Shown piece after piece: positions 18,180-30,119 of a stretch of 64,000 nucleotides of DNA. The first letter of the stretch is position 1, and every line of letters begins with the position of its first letter. Source of the DNA: Thermoanaerobacterium sp. PSU-2 (lineage in GTDB: Bacteria > Bacillota > Thermoanaerobacteria > Thermoanaerobacterales > Thermoanaerobacteraceae); the NCBI RefSeq assembly GCF_002102475.1, contig NZ_MSQD01000012.1, positions 26,903 through 90,902 of the forward strand. The letters run 5' to 3'. Position numbers and translations under genes: made by a program. Under the pieces are notes generated by a model. That model made no database searches. It was not told the DNA's origin and worked only from the letters and a program-made list of their open reading frames with translations.

Positions 18180-19511
18180 ATGTATGACGATTGTTACTCA
18201 CTCTGGGATGCAATATTTGAAAAATTAAAAAGCGAATTAACATCCACCAGCTATACCACATGGCTTGTCCATTTAAAGCCTGTAGCACTATTAGATGACA
18301 TACTTGTGCTATCAGCAGTAAATGTATTTACAAAAAATATCATAAATGGAAGGTATTTAAATGTAATCTACGATGCAGCAAAATCGATAACAAACAAAAA
18401 CATAGAAATAAAAATAGTATCAGAAGACGAAGAAGAATACAAAAAAATAAAAGAAACCGTTCAATTTAAAAGTGAAAAAGACAAATCTGTTTCTAACATG
18501 TTAAATCCAAAGTACACATTCGATACATTCGTTGTAGGAAACAGCAATAAATTGGCACACGCTGCATGTTTGGCCGTAGCACAATCACCCGCAAGGGCGT
18601 ACAATCCTCTTTTTATATATGGCGGTGTTGGCCTTGGCAAAACCCATTTAATGCACGCTATAGGTCATTTTGTGCTGGAACACAACAGCAATACAAAGAT
18701 AATGTACGTTACATCAGAGACATTTACAAACGAGCTGGTTAACTCTATAAAAGACGACAAAAACGAAGAATTCAGAAATAAATACAGAAGCATAGACATC
18801 CTTTTAATAGACGACATACAATTTATAGCAAAAAAAGAAAGGACACAGGAAGAATTTTTCCATACATTCAACACACTGTACGAAGCAAATAAGCAGATAA
18901 TAGTTTCCAGCGATAGACCTCCTAAAGAGATACCAACGCTGGAAGACAGGCTTAGATCACGGTTTGAATGGGGCCTTATAGCAGACATACAGCCACCAGA
19001 TTTCGAGACCAGGATAGCAATCTTAAAGAAAAAAGCGCAAAACGAAAACTTAAATATACCTGACGATGTGCTTATATACATTGCAGAAAAAATACCTTCA
19101 AATATAAGAGAATTAGAAGGCGCTTTAATAAGAATCGTGGCTTTTTCTTCTCTTACAAAGGCAAACATAGACCTTGATCTCGCAAAAGATGCCTTAAAGG
19201 ACATAATATCCAACAAAGTCAGAAAAGTAACAGTTAAGCTTATACAAGAAGAGGTATGCAAATACTACAACATAAAATACGAAGATTTTATATCAAAAAA
19301 GAGGACTAAGACGATAGCTTTTCCAAGACAAATTGCCATGTACTTAGCCCGGGAAATGACAGACTTGTCATTGCCTAAAATAGGCGAAGAATTTGGAAAA
19401 GATCACACTACAGTTATACATGCCTACGACAAAATCTCAAACGACATAAAAGAAGACGAATCTTTAAATAAACAAATTGAGGAACTTAAAAAGCGAATAA
19501 AAGGTTTTTAA
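18180..19511 (+). CDS. dnaA: Chromosomal replication initiator DnaA
   Basis: A 443-residue AAA+ initiator that binds DnaA boxes and melts oriC. It has domain I (about 1-80), a short linker, the Walker A motif [15 protein letters not shown], the Walker B LLIDDIQF, and the DNA-binding signature [16 protein letters not shown] chose ATG 18180, preceded by AGGAGGTCACAAA; an upstream ATG at 18153 would translate that site. It is flanked by DnaA boxes on both sides, so autoregulation is likely. It is followed by dnaN. Confidence 0.97.
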   Translation: MYDDCYSLWDAIFEKLKSELTSTSYTTWLVHLKPVALLDDILVLSAVNVFTKNIINGRYLNVIYDAAKSITNKNIEIKIVSEDEEEYKKIKETVQFKSEKDKSVSNMLNPKYTFDTFVVGNSNKLAHAACLAVAQSPARAYNPLFIYGGVGLGKTHLMHAIGHFVLEHNSNTKIMYVTSETFTNELVNSIKDDKNEEFRNKYRSIDILLIDDIQFIAKKERTQEEFFHTFNTLYEANKQIIVSSDRPPKEIPTLEDRLRSRFEWGLIADIQPPDFETRIAILKKKAQNENLNIPDDVLIYIAEKIPSNIRELEGALIRIVAFSSLTKANIDLDLAKDALKDIISNKVRKVTVKLIQEEVCKYYNIKYEDFISKKRTKTIAFPRQIAMYLAREMTDLSLPKIGEEFGKDHTTVIHAYDKISNDIKEDESLNKQIEELKKRIKGF

Positions 19512-19530
19512 CATATACACATTGATAAAC

Positions 19531-19684
19531 TGTTGATAACATCGATTTTTTAGAGCTTGTTGATATTGTAGATATCTTTTTAAAAATTTTAATAAGTTAT
19601 CAACAACATAAAAACAAGGTTTTATGCTGATTAAAAAAGTTTTTAACATATTAACAAGCTCTATTATTACTACTACTATTATTT
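19531..19684. other. oriC, downstream part: DnaA boxes and DnaA-trio unwinding element
   Basis: The 222 bp dnaA-dnaN gap contains TGTTGATAA at 19531-19539, TTATCAACA at 19597-19605 and ATATTAACA at 19648-19656. Four bases later begins a 24-base run (19661-19684) whose bottom strand, read 3'->5', is GAT AAT AAT GAT GAT GAT AAT AAA. Every triplet fits the DnaA-trio rule [G/A]A[T/A]. A very AT-rich stretch follows up to dnaN. This matches the known bipartite Bacillus origin, where melting occurs on the dnaN side. Confidence 0.8.
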
Positions 19685-19733
19685 AATTATATTCTTATTT
19701 TTTTTAAATATACCTAAAAGGAGAGAAATTTCT

Positions 19734-20846
19734 ATGAAATTTTCTTGCGATAAAATTTCATTATCAAATGCAGTGAACAAGGTTATAAAAGGGGTAACCC
19801 CCCGTACCACCCTCCCTATACTGCAAGGCATACTTTTAAAATCAGAAGGCGATAAGATATTAATGTACACAACTGATATGGAAATTGGAATTCAATGCAG
19901 TGTTGATGCATTTATCATTGAAAAGGGAAGTATAGTCGTATCATCTAAGGTTTTCTCAGACCTTGTAAGGAAGCTTCCAGATGATACAGTTTTTTTTGAG
20001 TCTGACGAAAACAACACAGTAAATATAAGGTGTGGTTTATCTGAATTTTCTATATCAGGAAATTCATCAGAAGAATTCCCTGATATACCAGATGTGATAA
20101 AAGATGTAACTTTCACTTTAAAACAGAAAGTCTTAAAAGAAATGATAAAGATGACTTCATTTAGCGTCGCTCAAGATATGACGAGGCCTATTCTGACAGG
20201 TATACTTATGGAGGTAAGCAGAAATGCGATAAATATGGTAGCACTTGATGGATACCGTATGGCTATAAAAAAACACGTTTCAGAAGATCCTCTATCAAAT
20301 AATATGGATGATTTCAGCGTTGTCATACCAGGTACTACGGCTAACGAGCTTTTAAGGATTATGGAAGACAATGATGATGACGTATCAATATCTTTTACAG
20401 GTAATCAAATTTTGTTGGAATTTGACGGTACAAAAGTTATATCAAAACTTTTAGATGGGAATTATATGAATTATAAGGCAGTAATACCTAAGGATTTTAA
20501 GTCTGTAGTTATCATAGATAAAGATGATTTGGTAGATGCTATAGACAGGGCGTCATTGCTGGCTTCAAACAAAAGCAATCTAATTAAATTTACTTTTAAT
20601 GAAAGAGAACTTGTGATATCATCAAATTCTGAAAAAGGAAAGATGTCGGAAAGACTTAATATAGAGATTGAAGGCAATCTTATTGAGATAGCTTTTAACT
20701 CCAGGTACCTTTTGGAGGCACTTAGAGTCATCGATTCTGAAAAAATAAAGATGAGCATGATAAACAGCATAAATCCTATGATAATAACGCCGATAGAAGA
20801 TGATGATTACTTGTACATGGTATTGCCTGTAAAATTAAATGATTAG
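19734..20846 (+). CDS. dnaN: DNA polymerase III beta subunit (sliding clamp)
   Basis: A 370-residue clamp protein made of three similar domains. Recognisable parts are the N-terminal MKFSCDKISLSNAV, TRPILTGILMEV, the central ALDGYRMAIKKH and the C-terminal ending MVLPVKLND. AAAGGAGAG is upstream of the ATG. It closes around DNA to tether polymerase III and recruits repair and regulatory proteins. It follows dnaA across the origin's melting region. Confidence 0.96.
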   Translation: MKFSCDKISLSNAVNKVIKGVTPRTTLPILQGILLKSEGDKILMYTTDMEIGIQCSVDAFIIEKGSIVVSSKVFSDLVRKLPDDTVFFESDENNTVNIRCGLSEFSISGNSSEEFPDIPDVIKDVTFTLKQKVLKEMIKMTSFSVAQDMTRPILTGILMEVSRNAINMVALDGYRMAIKKHVSEDPLSNNMDDFSVVIPGTTANELLRIMEDNDDDVSISFTGNQILLEFDGTKVISKLLDGNYMNYKAVIPKDFKSVVIIDKDDLVDAIDRASLLASNKSNLIKFTFNERELVISSNSEKGKMSERLNIEIEGNLIEIAFNSRYLLEALRVIDSEKIKMSMINSINPMIITPIEDDDYLYMVLPVKLND

Positions 20847-20861
20847 TCGAAAGGGTTTGGT

Positions 20862-21071
20862 ATGATGGAAGAAGTAAAGATAAGCACTGAATACATTACG
20901 CTTGATCAATTTTTAAAGTACGTAGGCATAGCAGAAACTGGCGGTAAAGGTAAACAGATGATATTGGATGGCCTTGTAAGAGTAAATGGAAATATTGAGC
21001 TTAAAAGAGGGAAAAAATTGCGCAAAGGTGATACAGTGGTTGTAAATGAGAAACAGTTTGTAATTAAATAA
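20862..21071 (+). CDS. yaaA: S4-domain RNA-binding protein YaaA
   Basis: A 69-residue S4-like RNA-binding protein with ITLDQFLKYVGIAETGGKGK and ILDGLVRVNG typical of YaaA. Its place between dnaN and recF is conserved in Firmicutes. It has been linked to ribosome assembly in relatives, but function is not settled. Either of two adjacent ATGs (20862, 20865) could start it; AAAGGG is upstream. A GTACAG/CTGTAC hairpin (21073-21089) lies between it and recF. Confidence 0.9.
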   Translation: MMEEVKISTEYITLDQFLKYVGIAETGGKGKQMILDGLVRVNGNIELKRGKKLRKGDTVVVNEKQFVIK

Positions 21072-21106
21072 AGTACAGTTTTGCTGTACGAAAGGAAAAG
21101 GAATGA

Positions 21107-22195
21107 ATGTATCTAAAAGAGCTTATTGTTGACAATTTTAAGAATTTAAAGCATCAAAAGGTTACATTTTCTGCTGGTATAAATGTAATATACGGTTCAA
21201 ATGCACAAGGAAAAAGCAATCTTTTAGAGTGCATAAGGTTGTTAAGCATCGGAAAATCCTTTAGAAATAGCAAAAATAGGGATATGGTGTGTTTTGATGG
21301 GGATTATTATTATATAAAAGGTGTTTTCGACGTAGATGGTGAAGAAGTGACAGTTGAGACAGGGTATAAGTTAAATCAAAACAGATTTTTTAAGGTAAAT
21401 AACAATAAGATAAAGAATATTTCGGAGTTAATCGGCATTATACTTACTACGATTTTTTCTCCAGATGACCTAAATATTGTAAAAGGCAGCCCTTCATCAA
21501 GAAGGCGATACATCGATGCATCTATTTCAATGATGAAGAGAAACTACCTTTACGACATAATACAATACAACAAGGTTTTAGCAAACAGAAACAAGATTTT
21601 AAAGGATGTAAAATTTAAAAGAGAAAGTGCAAGGCTTTTGGACATTATGGATGAGCAGCTTTCATTTTTTGGTTCAAAGATTATCATGTACAGAAGGCAG
21701 TACATCAATAATCTTGATTTAATAGTAAAAAAGATTGTTCAAGATATTTCATGTGAAAAAGTTGATCTGATATATTGGAATAATGTTACAGACAAAATTG
21801 ATGATATTAAGTCTACTAAGGATTTATTTTTAAATAAGTTGATTTCAAACAGGGATGTGGATATAAGGTATGGTGATACGAAGTACGGGCCTCACAGAGA
21901 TGATGTGAAAATATCGATAAATGGCCATGATTCAAGAATTTTTGCTTCACAAGGTCAGCAGCGGACGATTGTACTGTGTCTTAAATTGGCAGAATACGAA
22001 GTAATAAGATCAGAAAATGGTGAAAGTCCTATACTTTTGCTGGATGATGTCATGTCAGAGTTAGACGAAAATAGGAGAAAATATATCTTAAATAAAGTTG
22101 AAGGGTGTCAGACTTTTATAACACATACAGAAAAAAAAGATGTAAAAGGCGATAAATACTTTTTGATTTCAAATGGAGTAATAATACCTGATTAA
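21107..22195 (+). CDS. recF: DNA replication and repair protein RecF
   Basis: A 362-residue SMC-like ATPase that loads RecA at gaps. The Walker A motif YGSNAQGKSNLLECI is at about 30-44. The ABC-type signature FASQGQQRTIVL and the Walker B LLLDDVMSELD are near the C-terminus. It sits in the conserved dnaA-dnaN-yaaA-recF-remB order. AAAGGAAAAGGA is upstream of ATG 21107. Confidence 0.96.
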   Translation: MYLKELIVDNFKNLKHQKVTFSAGINVIYGSNAQGKSNLLECIRLLSIGKSFRNSKNRDMVCFDGDYYYIKGVFDVDGEEVTVETGYKLNQNRFFKVNNNKIKNISELIGIILTTIFSPDDLNIVKGSPSSRRRYIDASISMMKRNYLYDIIQYNKVLANRNKILKDVKFKRESARLLDIMDEQLSFFGSKIIMYRRQYINNLDLIVKKIVQDISCEKVDLIYWNNVTDKIDDIKSTKDLFLNKLISNRDVDIRYGDTKYGPHRDDVKISINGHDSRIFASQGQQRTIVLCLKLAEYEVIRSENGESPILLLDDVMSELDENRRKYILNKVEGCQTFITHTEKKDVKGDKYFLISNGVIIPD

Positions 22196-22205
22196 GGAGG
22201 AAAAT

Positions 22206-22460
22206 ATGTACGTTCATTTAGGTGGGAATGTAGTGGTGCCAGACGATGAAATAATTGCAGTTTTTAATATAGATGTTAAATCGTCAAAAGATACCAGCGA
22301 ATTTTTAAGGGTTGCTGAAGAAGAAGGATTCATCGTAAAAATATCAGATGACAATATAAAGTCTTTTGTAATAACAGAGAGAAACAAAAAAAGCATAATT
22401 TACATATCTCCCATATCGTCCTACACCATCATTAAAAGAGCTTTAAAATACAGCGAATAA
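22206..22460 (+). CDS. remB: Extracellular matrix regulator RemB (YaaB, DUF370)
   Basis: An 84-residue protein with the DUF370 beginning MYVHLGGNVVVPDDEIIAVF. In B. subtilis the paralogue pair RemA/RemB influences matrix genes as a DNA-binding activator. Here it follows recF by ten bases with AAGGAGG upstream and precedes a strong terminator. The conserved location between recF and gyrB supports the call. Confidence 0.9.
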   Translation: MYVHLGGNVVVPDDEIIAVFNIDVKSSKDTSEFLRVAEEEGFIVKISDDNIKSFVITERNKKSIIYISPISSYTIIKRALKYSE

Positions 22461-22485
22461 AAAATAGAGGTAAAACCTCTATTTT
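22461..22485. terminator. Bidirectional terminator between remB and gatD
   Basis: AAAATAGAGGT, AAA and ACCTCTATTTT form an 11 bp stem flanked by A and T runs, between convergent remB and gatD. Its right arm overlaps the gatD end. Confidence 0.85.
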
Positions 22486-23213
22486 TTTACAAATCTATTT
22501 ATTATGGCATCTTGTGTTAGATGTTCAAATGAGTCATCTAAAGGCGTTAGATTGCAATTGCCGTATTTTCTTTCCAGAGCTTTTTTTATCAGCATGTCTG
22601 TAAACTCTGGATTTTTAGGCAGCACTGGGCCGTGAAGGTATGTTCCAAATGTGTTTTTGTATATTGCGCCTTCCATGCCGTCTTCGCCGTTATTGCCATT
22701 TCCATATATGACCTTTCCTAAAGGCTTAACGTTATTTTGCAAAAATGTCTTTCCGGAGTGATTTTCAAATCCTACCATCTTAAATGTCTTGCCATCGATA
22801 GATGATTCTATTATTATGTTGTCAATCATCCTTTTATTTCCTGCTACCGTGTATATTTCAAGTGCACCTATGCCAGGCAATTTGTTTCCGTCTGAAGATA
22901 AGTAGTACATGCCAAGCAGTTGGTATCCGCCACATATGCTGAGAAGCGTCAATCCATCTTCAATGGCAGACTTTAAATTTTTTGCTCTCTTTAATGTCAG
23001 ATCATCGCTGACGATTTTCTGCTCCCTGTCAGAGCCACCACCTAAGAACAGTATGTCGATGTCTTTGAAATTTGTATTTGTGTCTACTGTTATGGCCTTT
23101 ATTTCGGCTTCAATTCCTCTCCACTCACATCTTCTTTTCAGTGTTATTATGTTTCCTCTATCACCGTAAAGATTCAGTAGCTCTGGATACATATGGCCTA
23201 TTACGAGTTTCAT
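22479..23213 (-). CDS. gatD: Lipid II isoglutaminyl synthase, glutamine amidotransferase subunit GatD
   Basis: A 244-residue class I (CobB/CobQ-like) amidotransferase. The nucleophile is in LLSICGGYQLLG and the histidine is likely in YLHGPVLPKNPEF. Together with MurT it amidates the D-Glu of lipid II to D-isoglutamine, at the cytoplasmic face of the membrane. It overlaps the murT stop by four bases, fitting a stable heterodimer. Confidence 0.92.
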   Translation of the reverse strand: MKLVIGHMYPELLNLYGDRGNIITLKRRCEWRGIEAEIKAITVDTNTNFKDIDILFLGGGSDREQKIVSDDLTLKRAKNLKSAIEDGLTLLSICGGYQLLGMYYLSSDGNKLPGIGALEIYTVAGNKRMIDNIIIESSIDGKTFKMVGFENHSGKTFLQNNVKPLGKVIYGNGNNGEDGMEGAIYKNTFGTYLHGPVLPKNPEFTDMLIKKALERKYGNCNLTPLDDSFEHLTQDAIINRFVKK

Positions 23214-24571
23214 TGTTTTACACCTCTTGATTTTAAGTAATTATTTACTTCGTGCAATGACGTGTAGTTAGGAAGGACAGCTATCAATTCTTCATCTGTT
23301 ATGGTTGGAATGTAGTCCAGTGCTTCATCTATTGGTTTTATGATTTTTATCTTCTTTTGATCTATTCCGGCGTATTTAAGCCTTAATGCCATATCTTCTG
23401 CTCTTAACCCTGATGTCACAACATGGTTTATTTTTGTATGTGATACAAAATTTTCGATGTCTACATCCCAAAGCCAAGATACATCTCTGCCGTCAGCGTA
23501 ATTGTCGTTTATGGCAACTAATAAGTTTAAAGGTTTGTTGATTTCTCTTAACATGTTTAAAGTGCTGTCAAAGCCTATGGGATTTTTAATGAGGTTTACT
23601 ATGGTTTTTTTGCCCTTTAAATAAGTCTTTTGAAGTCTACCTGCAATAGGCGTGTAGTTGTTAAGCCCCGCTTGTATATCTGAAAATGAAATTCCTAAAA
23701 GTACATTTGCTGCTACAGATGCCATGACGTTATAAACATTGTATGCACCTGTAAGATGGCTTTTTACGTTTATTAACTTGTCTTTATATTTTAATTTGAA
23801 TGATATGCCATCTTCTGTAAGTTTTATGTCAAGTGCGCCGAAATCCAATTTTGGCCGTGATTTTCCGCATTTAGGGCAGTAATAGTCGCCAAGCTGACCG
23901 TAAAAAACATCCCTGTAGACGTATTTTCCACCGCAAACCGGACAGTATTTCTGTTCAAATGCTGGTGATAGGCTGTAGCCGTAATTTAACTTGTCTAAGA
24001 TGCCGTAGTAAAAGACATTTAGATTGAGGTCATCGCCTAAAGAAGCTGTAAAAGGTTCGTCTGCATTTAAAAGAAGCATTGAATCTTTAGGAAGTTTACT
24101 TAAAGATTCTTTGACTTTTTTGATTGTCGTGTCTAACTCGCCGTATCTGTCAAGCTGATCTCTAAAAAAATTCGTCACAACGACTACCTTTGGATTGATG
24201 TCATTTAAGACAAGAGGCATATTCGCTTCGTCGACTTCAAAAACGCCAGTATCGCAACTTATATTGCCAAAAATGTCGCTGTTTTTTATAAGCACAGTGG
24301 CAATTCCACTTAACATGTTTGCTCCTTCTCTATTATGAACTACTTTCTTGCCAGACGACTTTAAAATCTCTGCTATAAGTCCCGATGTAGTAGTCTTTCC
24401 ATTTGTTCCTGTCACAACTATCTTTTCATTTTTTACGTCTTTTACGATGTTCTTTATGATATCAGCATCTACCTTTAAAGCTAATTTTCCTGGCAATGAT
24501 GTACCATTTTTTCCAGTTAATTTACAACCAACTATTACAAATTTTCCTACTAAAATACCGAGAAGATCCAA
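23210..24571 (-). CDS. murT: Lipid II isoglutaminyl synthase, Mur-ligase subunit MurT
   Basis: A 453-residue Mur-ligase-like ATPase with VTGTNGKTTTSGL near residue 55. It has a zinc-ribbon insertion (CPVCGGKY ... CPKCG, about 207-235) characteristic of MurT, and a C-terminal DUF1727 region (GFDSTLNML, NDNYADGRDVSWLWDVD). It activates lipid II for amidation by GatD. It is divergent from gyrB across 190 bp. Confidence 0.93.
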   Translation of the reverse strand: MDLLGILVGKFVIVGCKLTGKNGTSLPGKLALKVDADIIKNIVKDVKNEKIVVTGTNGKTTTSGLIAEILKSSGKKVVHNREGANMLSGIATVLIKNSDIFGNISCDTGVFEVDEANMPLVLNDINPKVVVVTNFFRDQLDRYGELDTTIKKVKESLSKLPKDSMLLLNADEPFTASLGDDLNLNVFYYGILDKLNYGYSLSPAFEQKYCPVCGGKYVYRDVFYGQLGDYYCPKCGKSRPKLDFGALDIKLTEDGISFKLKYKDKLINVKSHLTGAYNVYNVMASVAANVLLGISFSDIQAGLNNYTPIAGRLQKTYLKGKKTIVNLIKNPIGFDSTLNMLREINKPLNLLVAINDNYADGRDVSWLWDVDIENFVSHTKINHVVTSGLRAEDMALRLKYAGIDQKKIKIIKPIDEALDYIPTITDEELIAVLPNYTSLHEVNNYLKSRGVKQ

Positions 24572-24699
24572 TATAACACCACCTTGAAAATGAACATCAT
24601 ATCTATATATTTAAGTATATTATAAAATAGTCTTTTTATAAAATAAAAAATTTCCTTTTAGAAGTGAAAATGCGAAAAAATCTGCTTAAATTCGCTTCC

Positions 24700-24728
24700 T
24701 TGTATAAAAAACAAAAAAATGATACAAT
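24700..24728 (+). promoter_or_regulatory. Sigma-A-type promoter of gyrB-gyrA
   Basis: TTGTAT and TACAAT are spaced 17 bases, ending 33 bases before the gyrB start codon. Confidence 0.6.
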
Positions 24729-24746
24729 AAAACTATTGGAATTTAG

Positions 24747-26663
<1,917 letters not shown>

Positions 26664-26676
26664 GCAGGTGATTTAA

Positions 26677-29115
26677 GTGAGTGATAACACAAATAATGAA
26701 GAATTGAGAGTAATACCAGTAGATGTAGAAGATGAGATGAAAAAATCTTTTATAGATTACGCCATGAGCGTCATTGTAAGCAGGGCTTTGCCTGACGTGA
26801 GAGATGGATTAAAGCCTGTTCACAGGAGAATTCTCTATGCAATGAATGGCCTTGGTCTTACGCCTGACAAGCCTTACAAGAAAAGCGTAACTGTCGTAGG
26901 TGAAGTATTAGGGAAATACCATCCACACGGCGATGTGGCAGTTTACGACGCTATGGTTAGGATGGCGCAGGATTTTTCCATGAGAGAGACATTGGTTGAC
27001 GGCCATGGTAATTTTGGAAGCATCGACGGTGATCCGGCTGCTGCCATGAGGTACACAGAAGCAAGGTTATCAAAGATAGCTTTGGAAATGCTTACTGACA
27101 TAAATAAAGAGACTGTAGACTTTGTGCCAAACTTCGATGAAAACTACAAAGAACCTGTAGTTCTTCCATCAAGGTTTCCAAACTTATTGGTAAATGGATC
27201 ACAAGGAATAGCCGTTGGAATGGCTACTAATATTCCTCCTCACAATTTAGGCGAAGTGATAGACGGCATAATTGCGTATATAGATAATCCGTATATTGCT
27301 ACAGATGAGCTTATGAGGTATATAAAGGGCCCTGACTTTCCTACGGGTGGTCTTATAGTTGGAAAAGATGGCATCAGAGAAACGTACGAGACAGGCAGAG
27401 GGAAGATAATAGTAAGGGCAAAGGCAGAGATAGAGGAGCACAATGGCAGGAATCGCATAGTCGTCACAGAATTGCCTTATATGGTCATAAAATCAAAGTT
27501 GGTTGAAAAGATAGCGGAGCTTGTAAGGGACAAGCATATAGAAGGCATCTCTGATTTAAGAGATGAATCGGATAGAAACGGCATGAGAATCGTCATAGAA
27601 TTAAAGAGAGATGTAAACCCAAAGGTCGTCTTGAACAAATTGTACATGCATACACAGATGCAGCAGACGTTCGGAGCTATCATGTTGGCCCTTGTGGATG
27701 GAGCTCCAAAGATACTTTCGTTAAATCAGATTATTGAAAAGTACGTGGATCACCAGGTGGATGTTATTACCAGAAGAACGAAGTTTGACCTTCAAAAGGC
27801 CGAAGAAAGGGCACACATTTTAGAAGGCTTGAAGATTGCCCTTGACCATATTGATGAAGTCATAAATGTGATACGAAGCTCAAAAACAGAGCCTATAGCG
27901 AAGAATAATTTGATGGATAAGTTTGGGCTTAGCGATAGGCAAGCACAGGCTATCGTTGATATGAGGCTAGGACGCCTTACAGGATTAGAAAGACAGAAGA
28001 TAGAAGATGAATTAAACGATCTTTACAAAAAAATAAAAGAGCTAAAAAGCATACTGTCAGATGAAAAAAAGGTGCTGGACATAATAAAGAAAGAGCTTAA
28101 AGACGTAAAAGATAAATATTCATCAGATAGAAAGACGCAAATTGTTGCGAAAGAAGACGAAGTCGACATTGAAGATTTAGTTCAACTGGAAGACGCTGTT
28201 GTAACCATGACGCACTTTGGCTACATAAAGAGGATGCCTCTTGATGCGTATAAATCACAGAAGCGTGGTGGAAAGGGTATTTCCGGCATATCTACAAGAG
28301 AAGATGATTTTGTAGAAAATGTATTTACAACTACGACACATGATAGGCTTTTGTTTTTTACAAACAAAGGCAAGGTGTACAGCTTAAGGACGATAGACAT
28401 ACCTGAATCAGGAAGGCAAGCCAAAGGGACAGCTATAATAAACCTCATTCAGATAGATCAAGATGAAAAAGTAAATGCTGTGATACCAATAAAAAAATCC
28501 CATAATGCTAAATACGTCGTTATGTGCACTAAAAATGGCATAATCAAAAAGACTGAGATCGAAGATTTTCCGAAGATAAAGAAAAGCGGCAATACAGCCA
28601 TAAAGCTTGACGATGGAGATGAGCTTATAAATGTCATGCTTACAGATGGCAACAGGGAAATAATCATAGGTACAGCAAACGGCTTCTGCATAAGGTTCCA
28701 TGAGGACAATCTAAGGCCAATGGGTAGACAGGCAAGAGGTGTAATAGCAGTTACACTAAGAGATGATGATTACGTCGTTGAAATGGATTTGGTTGATAAA
28801 GATAGAGATATATTAGTTGTTACAGAAAATGGATACGGAAAGAGAAGCGATGCAGATGAATACAGATTGCAGACAAGGGCAGGAAAAGGAATAATAGCTG
28901 CAAAAATAACGAAAAAAACTGGAAAATTGGTTTCTGTAATGTCTGTAAGTGAAAAAGACGAGATCATGATAATATCAGCTAATGGTATCCTTATAAGGAC
29001 TAAAGTGGCTGATATATCAAAGATGCACAGAGATACTACAGGTGTGACGCTGATGAAGCTTGATGAAGGGGATAGAGTTGTTTCGACTGCAAGGATTGCA
29101 AATGATGAGGAATAA
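26677..29115 (+). CDS. gyrA: DNA gyrase subunit A
   Basis: An 812-residue subunit. The catalytic tyrosine is in [12 protein letters not shown] (about residue 125). The GyrA box KRGGKGISG in the C-terminal beta-pinwheel (about residue 530) identifies it as gyrase rather than topoisomerase IV. It starts at GTG with AGGCAGGTGAT upstream. It pairs with gyrB in an operon. Confidence 0.97.
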   Translation: MSDNTNNEELRVIPVDVEDEMKKSFIDYAMSVIVSRALPDVRDGLKPVHRRILYAMNGLGLTPDKPYKKSVTVVGEVLGKYHPHGDVAVYDAMVRMAQDFSMRETLVDGHGNFGSIDGDPAAAMRYTEARLSKIALEMLTDINKETVDFVPNFDENYKEPVVLPSRFPNLLVNGSQGIAVGMATNIPPHNLGEVIDGIIAYIDNPYIATDELMRYIKGPDFPTGGLIVGKDGIRETYETGRGKIIVRAKAEIEEHNGRNRIVVTELPYMVIKSKLVEKIAELVRDKHIEGISDLRDESDRNGMRIVIELKRDVNPKVVLNKLYMHTQMQQTFGAIMLALVDGAPKILSLNQIIEKYVDHQVDVITRRTKFDLQKAEERAHILEGLKIALDHIDEVINVIRSSKTEPIAKNNLMDKFGLSDRQAQAIVDMRLGRLTGLERQKIEDELNDLYKKIKELKSILSDEKKVLDIIKKELKDVKDKYSSDRKTQIVAKEDEVDIEDLVQLEDAVVTMTHFGYIKRMPLDAYKSQKRGGKGISGISTREDDFVENVFTTTTHDRLLFFTNKGKVYSLRTIDIPESGRQAKGTAIINLIQIDQDEKVNAVIPIKKSHNAKYVVMCTKNGIIKKTEIEDFPKIKKSGNTAIKLDDGDELINVMLTDGNREIIIGTANGFCIRFHEDNLRPMGRQARGVIAVTLRDDDYVVEMDLVDKDRDILVVTENGYGKRSDADEYRLQTRAGKGIIAAKITKKTGKLVSVMSVSEKDEIMIISANGILIRTKVADISKMHRDTTGVTLMKLDEGDRVVSTARIANDEE

Positions 29116-29217
29116 ATTGTTAAAATTTATTTTAACAAAAGAAGGATTTTTAAGATAGATGTCGAATATATATTAAGAGGCGAATTGTTAAAAATTTTTC
29201 TAAAAGGAGAGGTTACC

Positions 29218-29655
29218 ATGAAAAAATCATTAGCTATTGGGCTTACGACGGCATTTATTGCAGTAAGCTTGGTTGGTTGTGGTTCAAATAACTCCAATAC
29301 GTCTTCAAACACATCTGGTGCGTACAAGGATGGGACTTACAAGGCAGAGCAAGCATCATTCGATGCACACGGATACAAAGGACAGATTGAAATCACCGTA
29401 AAAGACGGCAAGATTTCAAGCGTTGTGTACAATGAAGTAGACAAAAACGGCAAGTTCAAAAGAGACGATGCTGACTATGCATCAAAGATGAAAGCTAAAA
29501 ACAACATAACGCCAAAAGAAGTAGATGAAAAACTTCAGCAAGAATTGGTAGATAGTCAAGATACGTCAAAAGTTGATACTGTGGCAGGTGCTACAGAGTC
29601 GTCAAAGACGTTTGTAGAGTTGGCAAATCAAGCATTGAAAGATGCTAAGAAATAA
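29218..29655 (+). CDS. FMN-binding domain lipoprotein
   Basis: A 145-residue exported lipoprotein. The signal peptide ends at a lipobox (LVGC, Cys about 22) and is followed by a Ser/Asn-rich linker. The FMN-binding domain has the DTVAGATESS motif matching the D-x-x-[SA]-G-A-T flavin-attachment pattern of RnfG/NqrC and related proteins. The start is ATG 29218, with AAGGAGAGG upstream. It may serve extracytoplasmic electron transfer; no partner reductase is next to it. A strong terminator follows. Confidence 0.85.
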   Translation: MKKSLAIGLTTAFIAVSLVGCGSNNSNTSSNTSGAYKDGTYKAEQASFDAHGYKGQIEITVKDGKISSVVYNEVDKNGKFKRDDADYASKMKAKNNITPKEVDEKLQQELVDSQDTSKVDTVAGATESSKTFVELANQALKDAKK

Positions 29656-29656
29656 A

Positions 29657-29686
29657 AAAACCCCTCCATTTTGGAGGGTTTTTTTC
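29657..29686. terminator. Strong terminator between convergent lipoprotein and ferritin-like genes
   Basis: AACCCCTCC, a four-base loop and GGAGGGTT, flanked by A and T runs. It serves both converging genes and touches the end of the ferritin-like gene. Confidence 0.9.
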
Positions 29687-30119
29687 ATGGATCTATTTTT
29701 AGTATACCTAATGCTTTTTCCAGATCTATTATGTGATTTTCTTCTTCTAAAGCTATATTTCTAAGCTTTTGTCCTACATCGAAAAGCCCTAAATTTTCTG
29801 CTTGAGCTATTCTCTGATTGTACCCATTCAGTGCGTCGTACTCGTAGTTTAAATCTTGATAAAGCATTTCTCTATTGTCAAGAGAAGTTTGCCTTGGGTA
29901 AACTTCCACTGTGGGGATACCACCAAGGTATTGTATAATGTCTGTCAATATTACCGCATGATCGTGTTCATCTTTTGCGTGTTCTAATATCTTGTCGATG
30001 ACTTCTACGTATTCCGCTCCGTGCAGCATGCTGGAGTGCTGGATGTACTGTACCATTGCTGCGTATTCCTTGGTTAAGTCAGTATTCAAGTTTGATATAA
30101 GCTCTTTTTTGCTTACCAT
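29685..30119 (-). CDS. Ferritin-like domain protein (bacterioferritin/Dps-like)
   Basis: A 144-residue four-helix protein. Candidate di-iron ligands are Glu in LTKEYAAMVQY, Glu and His in EHAKDEHDHA, and Glu/His in ALEEENHIIDLE. This is the ferritin-like pattern of bacterioferritins and rubrerythrin relatives. It probably handles iron or peroxide in this anaerobe. It stands alone on the minus strand. GAGGTG lies upstream of the ATG. Confidence 0.82.
   Translation of the reverse strand: MVSKKELISNLNTDLTKEYAAMVQYIQHSSMLHGAEYVEVIDKILEHAKDEHDHAVILTDIIQYLGGIPTVEVYPRQTSLDNREMLYQDLNYEYDALNGYNQRIAQAENLGLFDVGQKLRNIALEEENHIIDLEKALGILKIDP

Noticed and set aside
19344..19357. CCCGGGAAAT in dnaA as a Noc site
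   Set aside because: It has three mismatches to the Noc consensus, all in the left half, and lies in conserved coding sequence.
21073..21089. GTACAG/CTGTAC hairpin between yaaA and recF as a terminator
   Set aside because: The stem is six pairs with no T tract, and recF lacks its own promoter; it is noted as a feature of the gap only.
28408..28709. Minus-strand open frames opposite gyrA, gyrB and mnmG
   Set aside because: They are mirror readings of strongly conserved genes, without ribosome sites or family motifs.
29117..29138. AT-only inverted repeat after gyrA as a terminator
   Set aside because: TTGTTAAAA/TTTTAACAA has one G-C pair per arm and no T run after it; too weak to call.
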